This document shows positions 44,930 to 55,080 of a stretch of 64,000 nucleotides of DNA, piece after piece. The notes beneath the pieces are model-generated. The model was not told where the DNA came from. It saw only the letters and a program-made list of their open reading frames with translations, and searched no databases. The DNA comes from Antedon mediterranea (taxonomy: Eukaryota; Echinodermata; Crinoidea; Comatulida; Antedonidae), in the NCBI RefSeq assembly GCF_964355755.1, contig NC_092673.1, positions 9,555,001 to 9,619,000 of the forward strand, in the 5' to 3' direction. The stretch's first letter is position 1. Each line of letters starts with the position of its first letter. The translations under genes were made by a program, and so were the position numbers.

Positions 44930-45559
44930 CTAGTCAAAAGCCTTTGTGTAATCTATGAAGCAGAGGAAAAGTGGCTGCTGAAATTCCATGGTCTTCTCCA
45001 TCAAATTTCTCAAGTTTCCAATCTGATTGCTCGTTCCTCTTCCTCTCCTAAATCCAGCTTGCTCTGGTGGTAATTCACTTTCTAACTTATTCCTGATTCT
45101 ATCTGCTATAATGTGGAGCAGGACTTTACTAGCATGAGAGATAAGTGAAATGGTACGGTTGTTAGCACATTCCCTTACATCCCCTTTCTTCGGTAATGGG
45201 AGAAACACTGCCTTTTTCCAGTCTTCGGGCCATTCTTTACTCTTCCAGATCTTGTTGCACAATCTATGGATGATAACAACATTTCTTAACTTCTTCATTG
45301 CATTATCAACTTCACAGAGAAGAATATCTGGGTCATCTTCAAAATCTTGCTGTTCTCTCTCCTCCTGTGTATCATCATCTTTGGATGCATACAACTGTTC
45401 ACAGTATTCCTTCCACCTTGTTTTGATTTCATCTTCTTCCGTCAAGATGTTACCATCTTTGTCCTTCAGAACATTGAGCCTGGTGCTAGGTTTTGAAGTC
45501 AGTAGCTTGATGTTTTTATACATGTCTTTGGTGTTGTTTGTAGCGCTGTCCTTCTCCAC
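44930..45559 (-). pseudogene. RTE-like LINE RT, fingers region
   Basis: Text includes LNVLKDKDGNILTEEDEIKT, RWKEYCEQLY, WKKAVFLPLPKKGD, NNRTISLISHASKVLLHII, EQAGFRRGRGTSNQIG and FLCFIDYTKAFD followed by a stop. The usual NYR motif reads NNR here. It follows the endonuclease ORF with a small gap and a frame change near 45570. Confidence 0.9.
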
Positions 45560-45576
45560 CTCGGCACATCTCTGTC

Positions 45577-46881
45577 TTATGAACTCTGTTTTGTCATTTC
45601 TGATTTGTTTCTGGATTTCTCTTGATAAATCCCGGTATTCTCTTCTCCTGCACTTTCCAGTCCTTTTTCTTTGATCTCTCTCCTCTGATCAGCCAGGGCA
45701 AATACCTTTTCTGTCAGCCAGGGTTTTCTTTTGCTCTTGCGTTTGGGGATCGTTTTCTGTGCTGTTTCTAAAGTTGCCTGCTTGATGTCTTTCCACAGCT
45801 CATCTGGGGTGGATTCTTCCGGGTCAAGTTCCATTAACTTCTGAAACTTGTTCTTCACTTCCACTCTATAAGTATCATCTAACTTGGTGGTATCAAATCT
45901 CACTGGTTTTCTTGGCTTCTTGATCCTTCTCAATTTCATCTTCATGGTAGAGACGAGAATCTGGTGGTCTGATCCGCAGTCTGCTCCTGGATAGGTTTTG
46001 GCAGAAGTAAAATTAGATCTCCATCGCTTCTGGACCAGAATGTAGTCAATCTGATTCCTATAGCTTCCGTCCGGTGATAACCAAGTATACAACCGCCTTG
46101 GATGCTGCTTGAAGAGGGTGTTAAGGATCATTAGTCCATTTTCTTGGCAGAAGTCAATCAGCAGTTCTCCTCTCTCATTTTGCTCTCCTAGTCCGTAGTT
46201 GCCCGTCACATTTTTGTTGGTGCACTGTCCTCCTACCTTGGCATTAAGGTCACCAATAATTACCAGGATGTCTCTCTTATTGATGTTTTCTATTGTCTGT
46301 TGCAGTAGCTCATAGAAGGTGTTAATTTCATCTTCGGTGGATGAAGAAGTGGGTGCATAGGCTTGAATAATTGTGAGATTCATAGGGGTTCCTTGAATGC
46401 GGATGGTGATGATTCTTGAACTGACTGGGTTATAGCCAAGCACGCATCTGGCTACCTTCGGGCAGGCGACAAAGGCAACTCCCTGTTCTCTTTTTTTCTC
46501 AGTACCAGAGTAGTAAACAACTTGTTTGCTTGATGTTACAAAGTGCCCTTTCCCTGTCCATCTCACCTCTGATACACCACACAAGCTAACGTCACGTCTC
46601 TCCAATTCTCTTGTCAAAATGTCCAATTCCCCACTGTTCATTGTCCTGACGTTCCAGGTAGCAATTTTCAAGGTAGTTTTCCAGAGGTTACATCTGTTAT
46701 CATTTCCCTTGGAGTTATCAGCTCCTGCATGTCCAATTGGCTTTAATGCAGTAGCGTCATCGATGCAAGGTATGATGTCATCTGGCCTCTCTTCCCCAGT
46801 TGCACTTGAGACACCTTCCGGCCTGGGGGTCCCACTTTCCGGTGTCATAACTGTTTTATCATTAGTTGAAATCATCATCAT
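45577..46881 (-). CDS. RTE-like LINE AP endonuclease
   Basis: A 434-residue frame. After an approximately 75-residue leader come LKIATWNVRTMNSGE (Asn), SLCGVSEVRWTGKG (Glu), IIQAYAPTSS (Tyr), VIIGDLNAKVGG (Asp-x-Asn), NQIDYILV and GSDHQILVSTMK (Asp-His). This is a complete exonuclease-endonuclease-phosphatase fold with every catalytic motif present. It then runs into the basic linker RRIKKPRKPVRFD and IPKRKSKRKPWLTEKV. The frame ends KSEMTKQSS just before the RT, which is in another frame. Confidence 0.9.
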   Translation of the reverse strand: MMMISTNDKTVMTPESGTPRPEGVSSATGEERPDDIIPCIDDATALKPIGHAGADNSKGNDNRCNLWKTTLKIATWNVRTMNSGELDILTRELERRDVSLCGVSEVRWTGKGHFVTSSKQVVYYSGTEKKREQGVAFVACPKVARCVLGYNPVSSRIITIRIQGTPMNLTIIQAYAPTSSSTEDEINTFYELLQQTIENINKRDILVIIGDLNAKVGGQCTNKNVTGNYGLGEQNERGELLIDFCQENGLMILNTLFKQHPRRLYTWLSPDGSYRNQIDYILVQKRWRSNFTSAKTYPGADCGSDHQILVSTMKMKLRRIKKPRKPVRFDTTKLDDTYRVEVKNKFQKLMELDPEESTPDELWKDIKQATLETAQKTIPKRKSKRKPWLTEKVFALADQRREIKEKGLESAGEENTGIYQEKSRNKSEMTKQSS

Positions 46882-46940
46882 CAGGTATACGCGGCAAAGA
46901 AATTAGGTGGTGGTTTGCCATTGCCTTCCACCTCTGCTAG

Positions 46941-47651
46941 ATGGCCGCCGTTGGCTCTCCTGAGCCGGCGCCCTTAAAGATGGATTTTGTTTTTAGTTCC
47001 ACCTGGGTGTCCAGTCACCCACCTCACCAGCACCCAAGTGGGTACTGGTGGGGGTGCGGGTTTAGTCGCATGTCCATCCTAAGGGAATTGTGGACCGAAG
47101 AAATTGAAACACCAGAAACAAAAACCACCTACCAGTACGTTATGGATTTACGGGAACGATTACATGAAACCTGTCAGATGGCTCAGAAGAATCTACAAAA
47201 ATCAAAGGTCAGGTATAAACAATATTATGACAAAAAGAGTAAGTCCCGGGAATTTGAGGTTGGGGATAAGGTGCTACTTTTACTACCCACAGACAAAAAC
47301 AAACTGTTGCTTCAATGGAAAGGTCCTTTTAAGGTTGTAAAGAAATTTGGGTATCTAGACTACCAAATTGACATTAATGGGAAATTCAAAATATTTCACG
47401 CCAATCTGTTGAAAAGGTATTATGAGCGAACCGCAGACATTAGTGCTGCCCTGGAGGTATCCGAGCCTTCTGGTATCCTTGCATTAGCTAGCACCGCTGT
47501 TATTGAATGCGAACCTAATGAAACGTTTACAAATAACCAAAATTATCATCTATCTAATGAGAATCTTTTACAGCTCCACCCGTTACTAGCAAAAGAAACA
47601 ACAGCCGACATTCACATCAACGAAAGCCTGGATGATACACTAAAGCATTAG
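46941..47651 (+). pseudogene. Integrase C-terminal part of Gmr1-like element
   Basis: The Gypsy frame resumes at about 47069 (MSILRELWTEEIETPE); the first part of the open stretch is LINE 5' UTR read in frame by chance. LRERLHETCQMAQKN and KYYDKKSKSREFEVGDKV-like text lead to the GPY-type module LQWKGPFKVVKKFGYLDYQI (about 47305-47370) and FHANLLKRYYER, which binds DNA in this family. The frame runs on to TAG at 47649, directly before the RT. Confidence 0.85.
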
Positions 47652-48341
47652 GTGCACCGACTTATCGGAAACTACAAAGATGTATTGACGGATTTACCGG
47701 GTAAGACTACACTTGGGCAGCATGAAATCAAGTTGGAAACTGATGATATAATCCGTTCCAAGCCCTATCCACTTCCACATGCGTTGCGAGGTACCATTAA
47801 GGATGAGGTAAATATGATGTTAAAGCTTGCATCTCCAATAGTATTGGTAAAGAAACCGGATGGGTCAAATCGATTCTGCGTGGACTTTCGAAAACTTAAT
47901 CAGGTTACAGTTTTTGACGCCGAACCGATCCCGGACCAAGAGGAACTGTTCACAAGGTTGGACCACGATCATTATTTTACTAAGATAGATTTAAGTAAAG
48001 GGTATTGGCAAGTTCCCATGGATGAAGCGTCAAAACCTTTAACAGCCTTTCTAACACCAGATGGTTTGTTTCAATTTAATGTCATGCCGTTCGGCTTAGT
48101 CAATGCACCGGCTACTTTCAGTCGTATCATGAGAAAATTACTCAAAGGAATGGATAATACACTTAATTATATTGATGACATTCTAATTCACACAGCTTCT
48201 TGGGATCAACATATGAAATGTTTGTCTGAATTGTTTGGACGTCTCCGCAGGGCCAACCCAACTGCTCGACCGAGCAAATGTTTCATTGGTTATGAAACAA
48301 TCGAGTTTCTTGGCCATGTGGTAGGGAAAGGACAGGTTTAA
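47652..48341 (+). pseudogene. Reverse transcriptase of Gmr1-like element
   Basis: In phase with the integrase frame across a TAG. Motifs: LGQHEIKLETDD, IVLVKKPDGSNRFCVDFRKL, FTKIDLSKGYWQVPM, LFQFNVMPFGLVNAPATF, catalytic NYIDDILIHT (48165-48194) and FLGHVVGKGQV, then TAA at 48339. The catalytic Asp residues are intact. The alignment-like reading shows a missing stretch near 47815-47835 between MMLK and ASPIVLV, where related proteins have a longer segment, so a short deletion is likely. Confidence 0.9.
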
Positions 48342-48968
48342 CCTAGGGTGGAGAATGTACAAAGCATCTTGTCAGCCAAACAACCAGAAACAAAGAAACA
48401 ACTCCGGTCATTCCTTGGGATGACCAACTACTATAGGAAGTTCATTCCTAATTACTCTGTAATTGCTTGTCCATTAACCGACAAAACGAAGAATCGGGAA
48501 CCTAACCGAATATGTTGGGAAAAGGCCCAGGAAAGTGCGTTTGTTAAACTTAAGGAAAAATTAAATAGTTCTCCAATTTTATGCCTTCCCAATTTAAACA
48601 AAGATTTTATTTTGAGAACAGATGCGTCCGAATGTGGAGTGGGAGCGGTTCTAATGCAGCAGTATGGTGACGTGAAGTTTCCCGTGGCGTACGCTAGCAA
48701 GAAACTGCTTCCTCGATAAAAAGCATATTCAGTGATGGAAAAAGAATGTTTAGCCATTGTCTGGAGTGTACGAAAGTTTGAATCTTATTTATATGGACGA
48801 AACTTCACGTTGGAGACTGATCACCAGCCGCTTGTGTTTATGCAGCGAGCGAAATTGTCCAATGGGCGAATTATGAGATGGGCCCTGGCTCTACAACCGC
48901 ACAAGTTCCGAATAGAGGCGATTAAAGGCAGTGAAAATGTAGGAGCTGATTATCTAAGTCGAGTGTAA
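48342..48968 (+). pseudogene. RT thumb/connection and RNase H of Gmr1-like element
   Basis: Continues in phase after TAA at 48339: LRSFLGMTNYYRKFIPNYS, then RNase H starting FILRTDASECGVGAVLMQ (first catalytic Asp near 48621), VAYASKKLLPR, TAA at 48717, then YSVMEKECLAIVWSVRKFES (catalytic Glu), FTLETDHQPLVF (Asp) and ENVGADYLSRV to the end. Both stops replace what are normally charged codons, so single base changes explain them. Confidence 0.9.
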
Positions 48969-49004
48969 ATATGGGTAGAGAAAATGTTGGTACATATTTC
49001 TTTT

Positions 49005-49017
49005 AGAGGGGAGTAAA
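49005..49017 (+). promoter_or_regulatory. Polypurine tract
   Basis: AGAGGGGAGTAAA lies immediately before the 3' LTR start (TGTCAC at 49018), the expected site for plus-strand priming. Confidence 0.8.
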
Positions 49018-50402
49018 TGTCACAAGTGACATAAGTTTTGTATTTATTTTGCAAGTCATTCTTACTTTTCCTTTTGTTTTCATTATTTGAACCTTTCTTT
49101 TGTTTTAGGAAACTATTGTTTGAAGCCAGTGGAGCAGAGTGTTTGTGTGCAGAGAAGGAGTGTGTGGAGGTTGCTGATTGAAGGAGAGGTGTAAGAGTTG
49201 AGTGGGTGTGTGAGTTGCTGATTGGTTGAGAAGGATAAGGTGGTGGTATGTGTGCAATTGAGGGAATGTTGAGAGGGAGATGAAAATTGAGAGGAGACAG
49301 AGAAGGAGGGCTATGTTATGTTGAAGCAGAAAGGAGGTAAAGTGATATATTTGAAGTTAATAAATTGTGGGTTGGAAAGAATTATGGTGATATAGAGCTG
49401 AAGCGGAAAGGAAATAAGGTGATATACTATGAAGTTAATAAATTGCGAGTTGGAAATAATTATGGTGATATAGAGCTGAAGCAGAAAATAGAGCTGAAGC
49501 AGAAAGGAAATAAAGTGATATACATGAAGTTAATAAATTGTGCGTTGGAAACAGTTATGGTGATATAGAGCTGAAGCAGAAAGGAAATAAAGTGATATAC
49601 ATGAAGTTAATAAATTGTGAGTTGGAAATAATTATGGTGATATAGAGCTGATGCAGAAAATAGAGCTGAAGCAGAAAGGAAATAAAGTGATATACATGAA
49701 GTTAATAAATTGTGCGTTGGAAATAATTATGGTGATATAGAGCTGAAGCAGAAAGGAAATAAAGTGATATACATGAAGTTAATAAATTGTGAGTTGGAAG
49801 TAATACTATAAGGCAGTACAGGAAGACATCAAGAAACATTTTAACTTTATATTTCATTTATTTATATGTCAGAAAATAGTTGCAGTTTGAGAAGAATTAT
49901 AATTGGGAATACAAGCAGAACGGGAGCAGAGGCGTGGGAGTTGTTTAGTTGCAGAATCGTTTTAACTTTTATCTTTCTAATTTGTTTTTGTGTCAGCGTA
50001 GGAGAAAAGGCAAGAAGGAACGATATTGTGGACATTTATTATTGTTTAATTATTCATCTTGTGATATTATTGTATTTGGAAGGGGGGGTTCTGGGATTTA
50101 TTTGACAATAAGACGATTGTTGATATTTTGTCTGGAAGGATTGGGAATTTGGGAAAGTGTATAAATTGTGTGGGAATAGGGATACTGTATCATTGTTTGA
50201 GAATTGCTTGGGTTTTTTTTTGTGGGTTTTTTTTTGGGGGGGGGGGGGGGCGGTTGGATTATAAGAGAAAGAATTGTTTGTCAAAGATTATTAAAGTTAC
50301 TTTTTACATGTATATGTGTACAGTTGTGGCTATTTACCGTTGTTTACCGGTGGTTACCAGGAATTACATGTCCGAAAGAGCCGTAGTTGCGGCTGTGTGA
50401 CA
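49018..50402 (+). repeat. 3' LTR, long form
   Basis: Starts TGTCACAAGT and ends GGCTGTGTGACA, 1385 bases. It contains a roughly 77-base tandem repeat (49321-49800) and a long poly-T/poly-G tract at 50211-50250, beyond which it again matches the 5' LTR. Confidence 0.9.
49321..49800 (+). repeat. 77-base tandem repeat within the 3' LTR
   Basis: About six units containing GAAGTTAATAAATTGTGAGT, TGGAAATAATTATGGTGATA and AGCTGAAGCAGAAAGGAAAT. Some units carry an extra 18-base GCAGAAAATAGAGCTGAA duplication. This part is absent from the 5' LTR. Confidence 0.9.
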
Positions 50403-50407
50403 CCAAA

Positions 50408-50530
50408 GTCTTATGGTTGTTAGAGTGGCGGCCAGACAGCTATGGAGAACTTGAAAATGAAGAAACACAAAAGAAAAACAAACTTGGCTCCAGCAACAAA
50501 GTGTTGAAGAAAAAAGGACGAAAAAACGAA
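50408..50530 (+). CDS. Unrecognised gene, first coding segment (3' of retrotransposon insertion)
   Basis: In frame with 40657-40704 after removing the LTR element: VLWLLEWRPDSYGELENEET, then a Lys-rich stretch ending GRKNE and TAA at 50528. The next exon (50541) is in another phase, so either a small frameshift or an unseen splice joins them. No domain recognised. Confidence 0.45.
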
Positions 50531-50540
50531 TAAGGAATAT

Positions 50541-50879
50541 ATGGAGCTTACATACCCATCGCAACGCTTTTCAATTAATCAAGAACCAGCATTGTCATTA
50601 GAGCTTCTTCGTGATGAGTGGCCTTTTTTGTTTAATGCACCTCATTTTCAAGCACACTTTTATCGATTAACAGGAAGTAGTCAAGTGGTGTTTCAAGATA
50701 ATGTTCAGAAGAAATCACAGTCAGTCTACAATTTCTTTGTAGATGATCCTAAACAGTCAAAGCATCTTCAAAAGTGGAAGCAGAACATTGAGGAAACTGA
50801 GCTTAAAACAGATAACAACAACACATTAGGAGGAGTGATATTGATGATCATGAGTTATTTTGCTGAGAGTGAAGTTGAC
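50541..50879 (+). CDS. Unrecognised gene, exon with EWPFLF motif
   Basis: The frame reads MELTYPSQRFSINQEPALSL, then LLRDEWPFLFNAPHFQAHF, YRLTGSSQVVF, VYNFFVDD and GGVILMIMSYFAESEVD. It stops at a strong donor (GTTGAC|GTAAGT, 50880). The EWPFLF...HF..LTG and late MSYF pattern resembles, from memory, a multi-copy family of uncharacterised animal proteins (some annotated SAMD3-like). I do not assign a function. The start codon is uncertain; coding may begin upstream by splicing. Confidence 0.5.
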
Positions 50880-51031
50880 GTAAGTATATTTAATATCTTT
50901 AACATCTTTACAGTGTGAATTACGTGACCGTTCAAAACAATAACAAAGCAGTATTACATATATTTATCACGTGACTGATAACGTGCATTGAAGCAATCCA
51001 TTTTTACATTATCTTTTTATTTATAAAACAG

Positions 51032-51132
51032 GAATCTGCATGCATTGGAGATTTTCAAAAGGAAGTGACAGATCATGGATCATGTTTTCAGTCCATGTCT
51101 GTGTGTTTTCAGTCCATGTCTGTTGTGCTCAG
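51032..51132 (+). CDS. Unrecognised gene, possible internal exon
   Basis: Acceptor TATAAAACAG at 51031. Open as ESACIGDFQKEVTDHG then CFQSMSV repeated twice owing to a 21-base in-frame duplication. Possible donor CTCAG|GTACAG at 51133. Its exit phase does not match the 52151 exon, so its inclusion is uncertain. Confidence 0.3.
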
Positions 51133-52150
51133 GTACAGGCATGAATTTTAAATATAATAGCTGGTTAATTGTACATACATCAAATATTTGTAACAAAAAT
51201 CAAGACGAAAAAACATGAATTTCTTTTAATATGGTCAAATACAAAATTTAGCAATATTCTGCCATAAAAACCAGGAAGAATTTTTTTCAGTAGTTAGGTA
51301 GTTAACCTAATGTAATAACATGTCTGGTGACTCCCCAGAAGGTGAAAAAAGATGGTGGATATACGGTGGATAATTTTTGCTATAGCATGAAAATAAAAAT
51401 CTGAAGTTGAATAGAAATACCAGAAATGTAAAATTCAAGTTATATTACCTATATTTAGTCATCCGATAACATTTTTTACCACACCGTTTAGTTTTCATAG
51501 CTTTTTAAAATGTCTCTCTATTTACACAATTTGTATACAAAAGAATAGAGATTTTAATGTGTAATTTGAACTAATAAGAAAGTGCTTATTTTCAACAAGC
51601 TCGTGTAACACAAATAAAATCACAAAAATGATGAAACATAGGGGAAACTATAGATTGATGATTATTGGAATGTATGATCAATAGAAATTTTGTGCCCGCA
51701 CCTGGCCTTTAAGTTCAAGTTATGTTTTGATGAATACAGTACAGTAGTTGTGTGTAGTGTAGACTTATTCTTTTTTTTAAATCCTGTCCTGCAAGTTTAA
51801 TTGTTTTAGAATTATGCCACTTGTCACCTTATTTATAAAACAATAGTTTATTGCCAGAATACTAGATTGAAGTTGGATGATAATTTAGCTATCTCAAAAA
51901 TAGGAACACCGAAACTGGTCTCTTTGATCAAATGATTTCAGTTGCTAATATCCGAAATCTATTAACTTAAAATATCAGTTATCCAACAATCTGCTTATTC
52001 CCAATACATAAACAATACATGTTCTTAATTTCCTAACAGGTAATCAGCATTAACAGAAAACCATGCATGTTTGCATCATGCATGTTTGCATCATCCTTCT
52101 TGGAAGGAGTAAAACACAATTCCATGTGTTATTAAATATTTAACCTACAG
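51133..52150. other. Intron-like AT-rich sequence
   Basis: No coding support. CATGCATGTTTGCATCAT is partly duplicated at about 52061-52095. Confidence 0.4.
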
Positions 52151-52191
52151 TACCCTGAGGAAGCTAGTGCAACACTAGAGCTGATACAGCG
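52151..52191 (+). CDS. Unrecognised gene, small exon
   Basis: Acceptor ACCTACAG at 52150 and donor CAGCG|GTAAGA at 52192. Phase 0 in, phase 2 out: YPEEASATLELIQ plus CG. The next exon begins with G, completing an Arg codon, so the two join cleanly. Confidence 0.5.
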
Positions 52192-52568
52192 GTAAGATGT
52201 TTCATAAAATGTTTGAATAAAGTTATACAACATGATTTGAATAGGATTTTCTTTGAATGTGTCTAATTTGTTAGCCTCCCACAGACCAATAGCTTTGGAG
52301 GTATTGGTTTTATGACAATACCTTACAATTTCAGCTTAAAGGGGAACTTTACCCATTTTTAAATATTCCAAGAAAGTAATTTTAATAAAAAATCATTACG
52401 GGTACATTTGAACGATTTCCGTATATACGCCCATATTCGATTTACAGCCGTCGCTGTTATTTGTTGTGACTGATGTCACAGGTGCATACAATATTTGTTT
52501 TAACGAGAGATGATTTAGCATGCAAAATTTTTATACCATGCAGTTTTTGTTATTTTTTTTCATTTTAG

Positions 52569-52686
52569 GTGTTTTTTTAGAATTAAACCACAAAATGGTA
52601 AGAAGCGTGAAAAGAGATACAGAAAGAGTTGCCACCCAAAAGTCAAAAAGTTTTGTGAGAAAGTGTTTGAAGCTGAGTGGTTGTAA
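52569..52686 (+). CDS. Unrecognised gene, terminal exon
   Basis: Acceptor TTTCATTTTAG at 52568. After the shared Arg codon it reads CFFRIKPQNGKKREKRYRKS, CHPKVKKFCEKVFEAEWL and TAA (52684). Phase agrees with the 52151 exon. It is very basic, then ends with an acidic-aromatic tail. No clear polyA signal follows. Confidence 0.45.
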
Positions 52687-54837
52687 ATCACTGGAGTTTG
52701 TTATACTGCCAACAAAACTTGTACAATTGTATTGTGTGTTTTCTAAATTAACATGCCAAAATGTTATGTTTTTTTTATTTTCTAAGCGATTCAATGCTAC
52801 TATAGGAGGCTAATTGAACTATTTATGCTATTTTATTAATCATTTTATCAAATTTAGGTGCGATTCAATGTTACTATAGGAGGCCTGGTAGGCCTAGGGA
52901 AACACCTTTACTGTTTATATTATCGATTATTTCTGTTGCTTGCTCTATTTATAATTATAATGGTGTCTACTACGACCGACCGATATATAAGTAGGCTACG
53001 AAAGTTGTTATTTGATCATTTTTTTCCAAAATTAACAAGATGCGGTTGTCATGATATATTGTGATACAAATGTTAAAGCCTCGCTCACTGTCAACCACTT
53101 TGATAAACTATGCTTTTGGTCTCTTGGTACGGTCATGTTAGAGACTGTTTCAGTGATTTATGACCCCTATTAACAGTTTCCTCCTGTATGTAACGTTGAG
53201 ATAATATATATAATAATATAATATGTATATTATAATATGTATACTGTTCTTTACAATTATTATTTGCATTAATACAAATTGTTGTAAAGTTTTTACATCA
53301 TTACAGGAAAATTAATAATTAATGTACATTTTGTTTACAAATAAATAAATCTATTGAGTAACTTTTCCCCTTTACGTTCCTATAACGACCGATTGCTGTC
53401 AAGTTCAGTTTCCAGAGGCGTTGGTCATGTTTTCGAGGACCATTCGGGTACACCCACTAGAGGGTGCGCGAGCAACCAACATAATTGGGAGAAAATAAAG
53501 CAAGGATGTGCGCATAACGCAAAAAAGTTGGACAATTTTGAAACACCCAAAAGGTCCTGTAAACATGCCCTGATTTGTGTTAATATAATAACACTAGCAG
53601 TAACCTGTGCTCCGCACAGGGTTTTCTGCCTTAAGATGTGGTTATATACTTTGCATTTATAATAAAAGCGCATTCGAAGTACTTTGACAAATTATCAAGT
53701 AAAAACAAATTGTATCAAGAATAAAATTCGGAACTGTTTTATGGCCATTGATTTTGTTATATACTACCCTTCACTGTATTATATCTGTAAGTTAAAAAAT
53801 GAAAGCAATACTGGATATGAAACTTTAGACTTTACTTTTTACTGTTCAGACGAAAATAAGACGCTAAACAAAAATTGTGCTGTGTAAATTAGTTAGATGA
53901 TGCGCGCAAACACTAACAAAATTATAAAATAACAAACTATATTATTTTGGACATAAATTGAATGAAAAACACATTTCTGCGGAAACACGAATTGTTAAGT
54001 TGTTTTCATGTTCAACAATGTATCAAACCATTTGGAATCGTTTTGTTTATGTGTTTTTTTTTCATTTAAATTTTTTTTTTATTTCAATGGTATTAATATT
54101 TTGCAATTTTGTTTGTTTGGGAGATTTGTTACCTATTTGCTACTTTTGTAATAACCCGTGATCCTTGTCTGCCTTAATAATGATTCGAATGGGATGATTA
54201 AGTATTATAAAAGCGTAATACTGGATATTGGACTTTGTGCTGTGTGAATATTTCTAGGGTGCGCGTCAGAAAGTGACGTCTGTTAATCAGATTTATTTTT
54301 TTTTTTTTTTTATTTCCAAACCCAACCAACAGCAAAATAAATTCGCCAATAACAGGAGGGTAGATTAAAAAAGATTAAAACATTTTAATAAAAAACATAA
54401 ATATGAATTTAGTTATAGAATTAAGATGTGAGTATTGGAATAATAAAACGAACAAAAAGTGCACTCACTACTCAAAATTAGATGATGCGCTCGGACACAA
54501 ACTTTTATATCTGATATTTTGTGGAAACACGACTTTGGAATCATTTTATTTGTGTGTGTGCTTTTATTGTTTTTTTTTCATTTAAATTTTTAAAAATTTG
54601 AATGGTTTTTTATATTTTGCAATGTTTTTTGCTACTTTTGTAATTACATTGTAGTTTAGATTTTTTGCTTTAAGTGGAGATATCTATTATTTACACATCC
54701 TATCGTGGATTTGAACTCGATTCGAATGGCCACGACAAAATACATTCTGTTCCAAAGGATAGGTGTAATTAATTCAAACTTCAACAACACGATCAGTCGA
54801 TACGGTTGGGTGGCTGCCTATACTAAACACCGTTTTA
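52687..54837. other. AT-rich non-coding with short duplications
   Basis: GCGATTCAATGCTACTATAG at about 52786 repeats at about 52860 (75-base spacing). 53985-54110 and 54520-54640 are diverged copies (GGAATC.TTTT.TTTGTGTG, TTTTTCATTTAAATTTTT, TATTTTGCAAT). Open stretches at 53354-53662 and elsewhere lack any protein-like pattern. Confidence 0.4.
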
Positions 54838-55080
54838 ATTTGCCGGCTCGGCATGGTGTTTGTAGATCAGGCCATTGTGGTACACGGAGAAGGTTGTGTG
54901 GTCAAAATTACTGCAATTTTTTACCCTTTTTTAGTATTTATCCTTAAAATTCAGGAAAGTGACATAGCCTATCATGTGCGGCCCATCAATAAACATCAGT
55001 GTGCCAAATGCAGTGGTTTTGGAGGAGATATGTAAAATACGTGAAAAATTTAGTAGCATTAATATATGGATTGACCTGAA
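54838..55080 (-). repeat. Right arm of a far-spaced inverted repeat
   Basis: Reverse complement of 40358-40645 with a 35-base deletion (TTTCGCGAGTTG... block missing). With the left arm it brackets the gene at 40657-52686 and the LTR element. Open frames that cross it are not genes. Confidence 0.8.

Larger units (their letters stand above)
43862..47068 (-). mobile_element. Full-length RTE-like LINE inserted in integrase
   Basis: On the minus strand: 5' UTR (47068-46882, with GGAAGGCAATGGCAAACCAC), endonuclease ORF (46881-45577), RT (45559-43908) and a short 3' end with a (GAC)n-like tail at 43862-43872. The Gypsy integrase frame reads YGRTV before and MSILRELW after. GTCG-type bases occur at both edges and may be the target duplication. 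Three frame breaks or stops are visible. Confidence 0.85.
40705..50402 (+). mobile_element. Gmr1-like Ty3/Gypsy LTR retrotransposon
   Basis: The boundaries are fixed by TG...CA LTRs and a CCAAA target duplication (40700-40704, 50403-50407). Order: 5' LTR, tRNA-Pro-like primer site, gag with zinc knuckles, protease, integrase, RT, RNase H, polypurine tract, 3' LTR. Integrase upstream of RT is unusual for Ty3/Gypsy and defines the Gmr1-like group described from deuterostomes. A LINE of about 3.2 kb splits the integrase. Several in-frame stops make the element non-autonomous. It interrupts a gene at 40657-52686. Confidence 0.9.

Noticed and set aside
45150-46906. Plus-strand open frames of 126-174 codons within the LINE.
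   Set aside because: Antisense shadows of the RTE-like endonuclease and RT.
53354-53662. A 102-codon open stretch.
   Set aside because: No domain, low-complexity surroundings and an equally open frame on the other strand.
54705-54947. An 80-codon open stretch.
   Set aside because: It crosses the right arm of the dispersed inverted repeat and is not protein-like.
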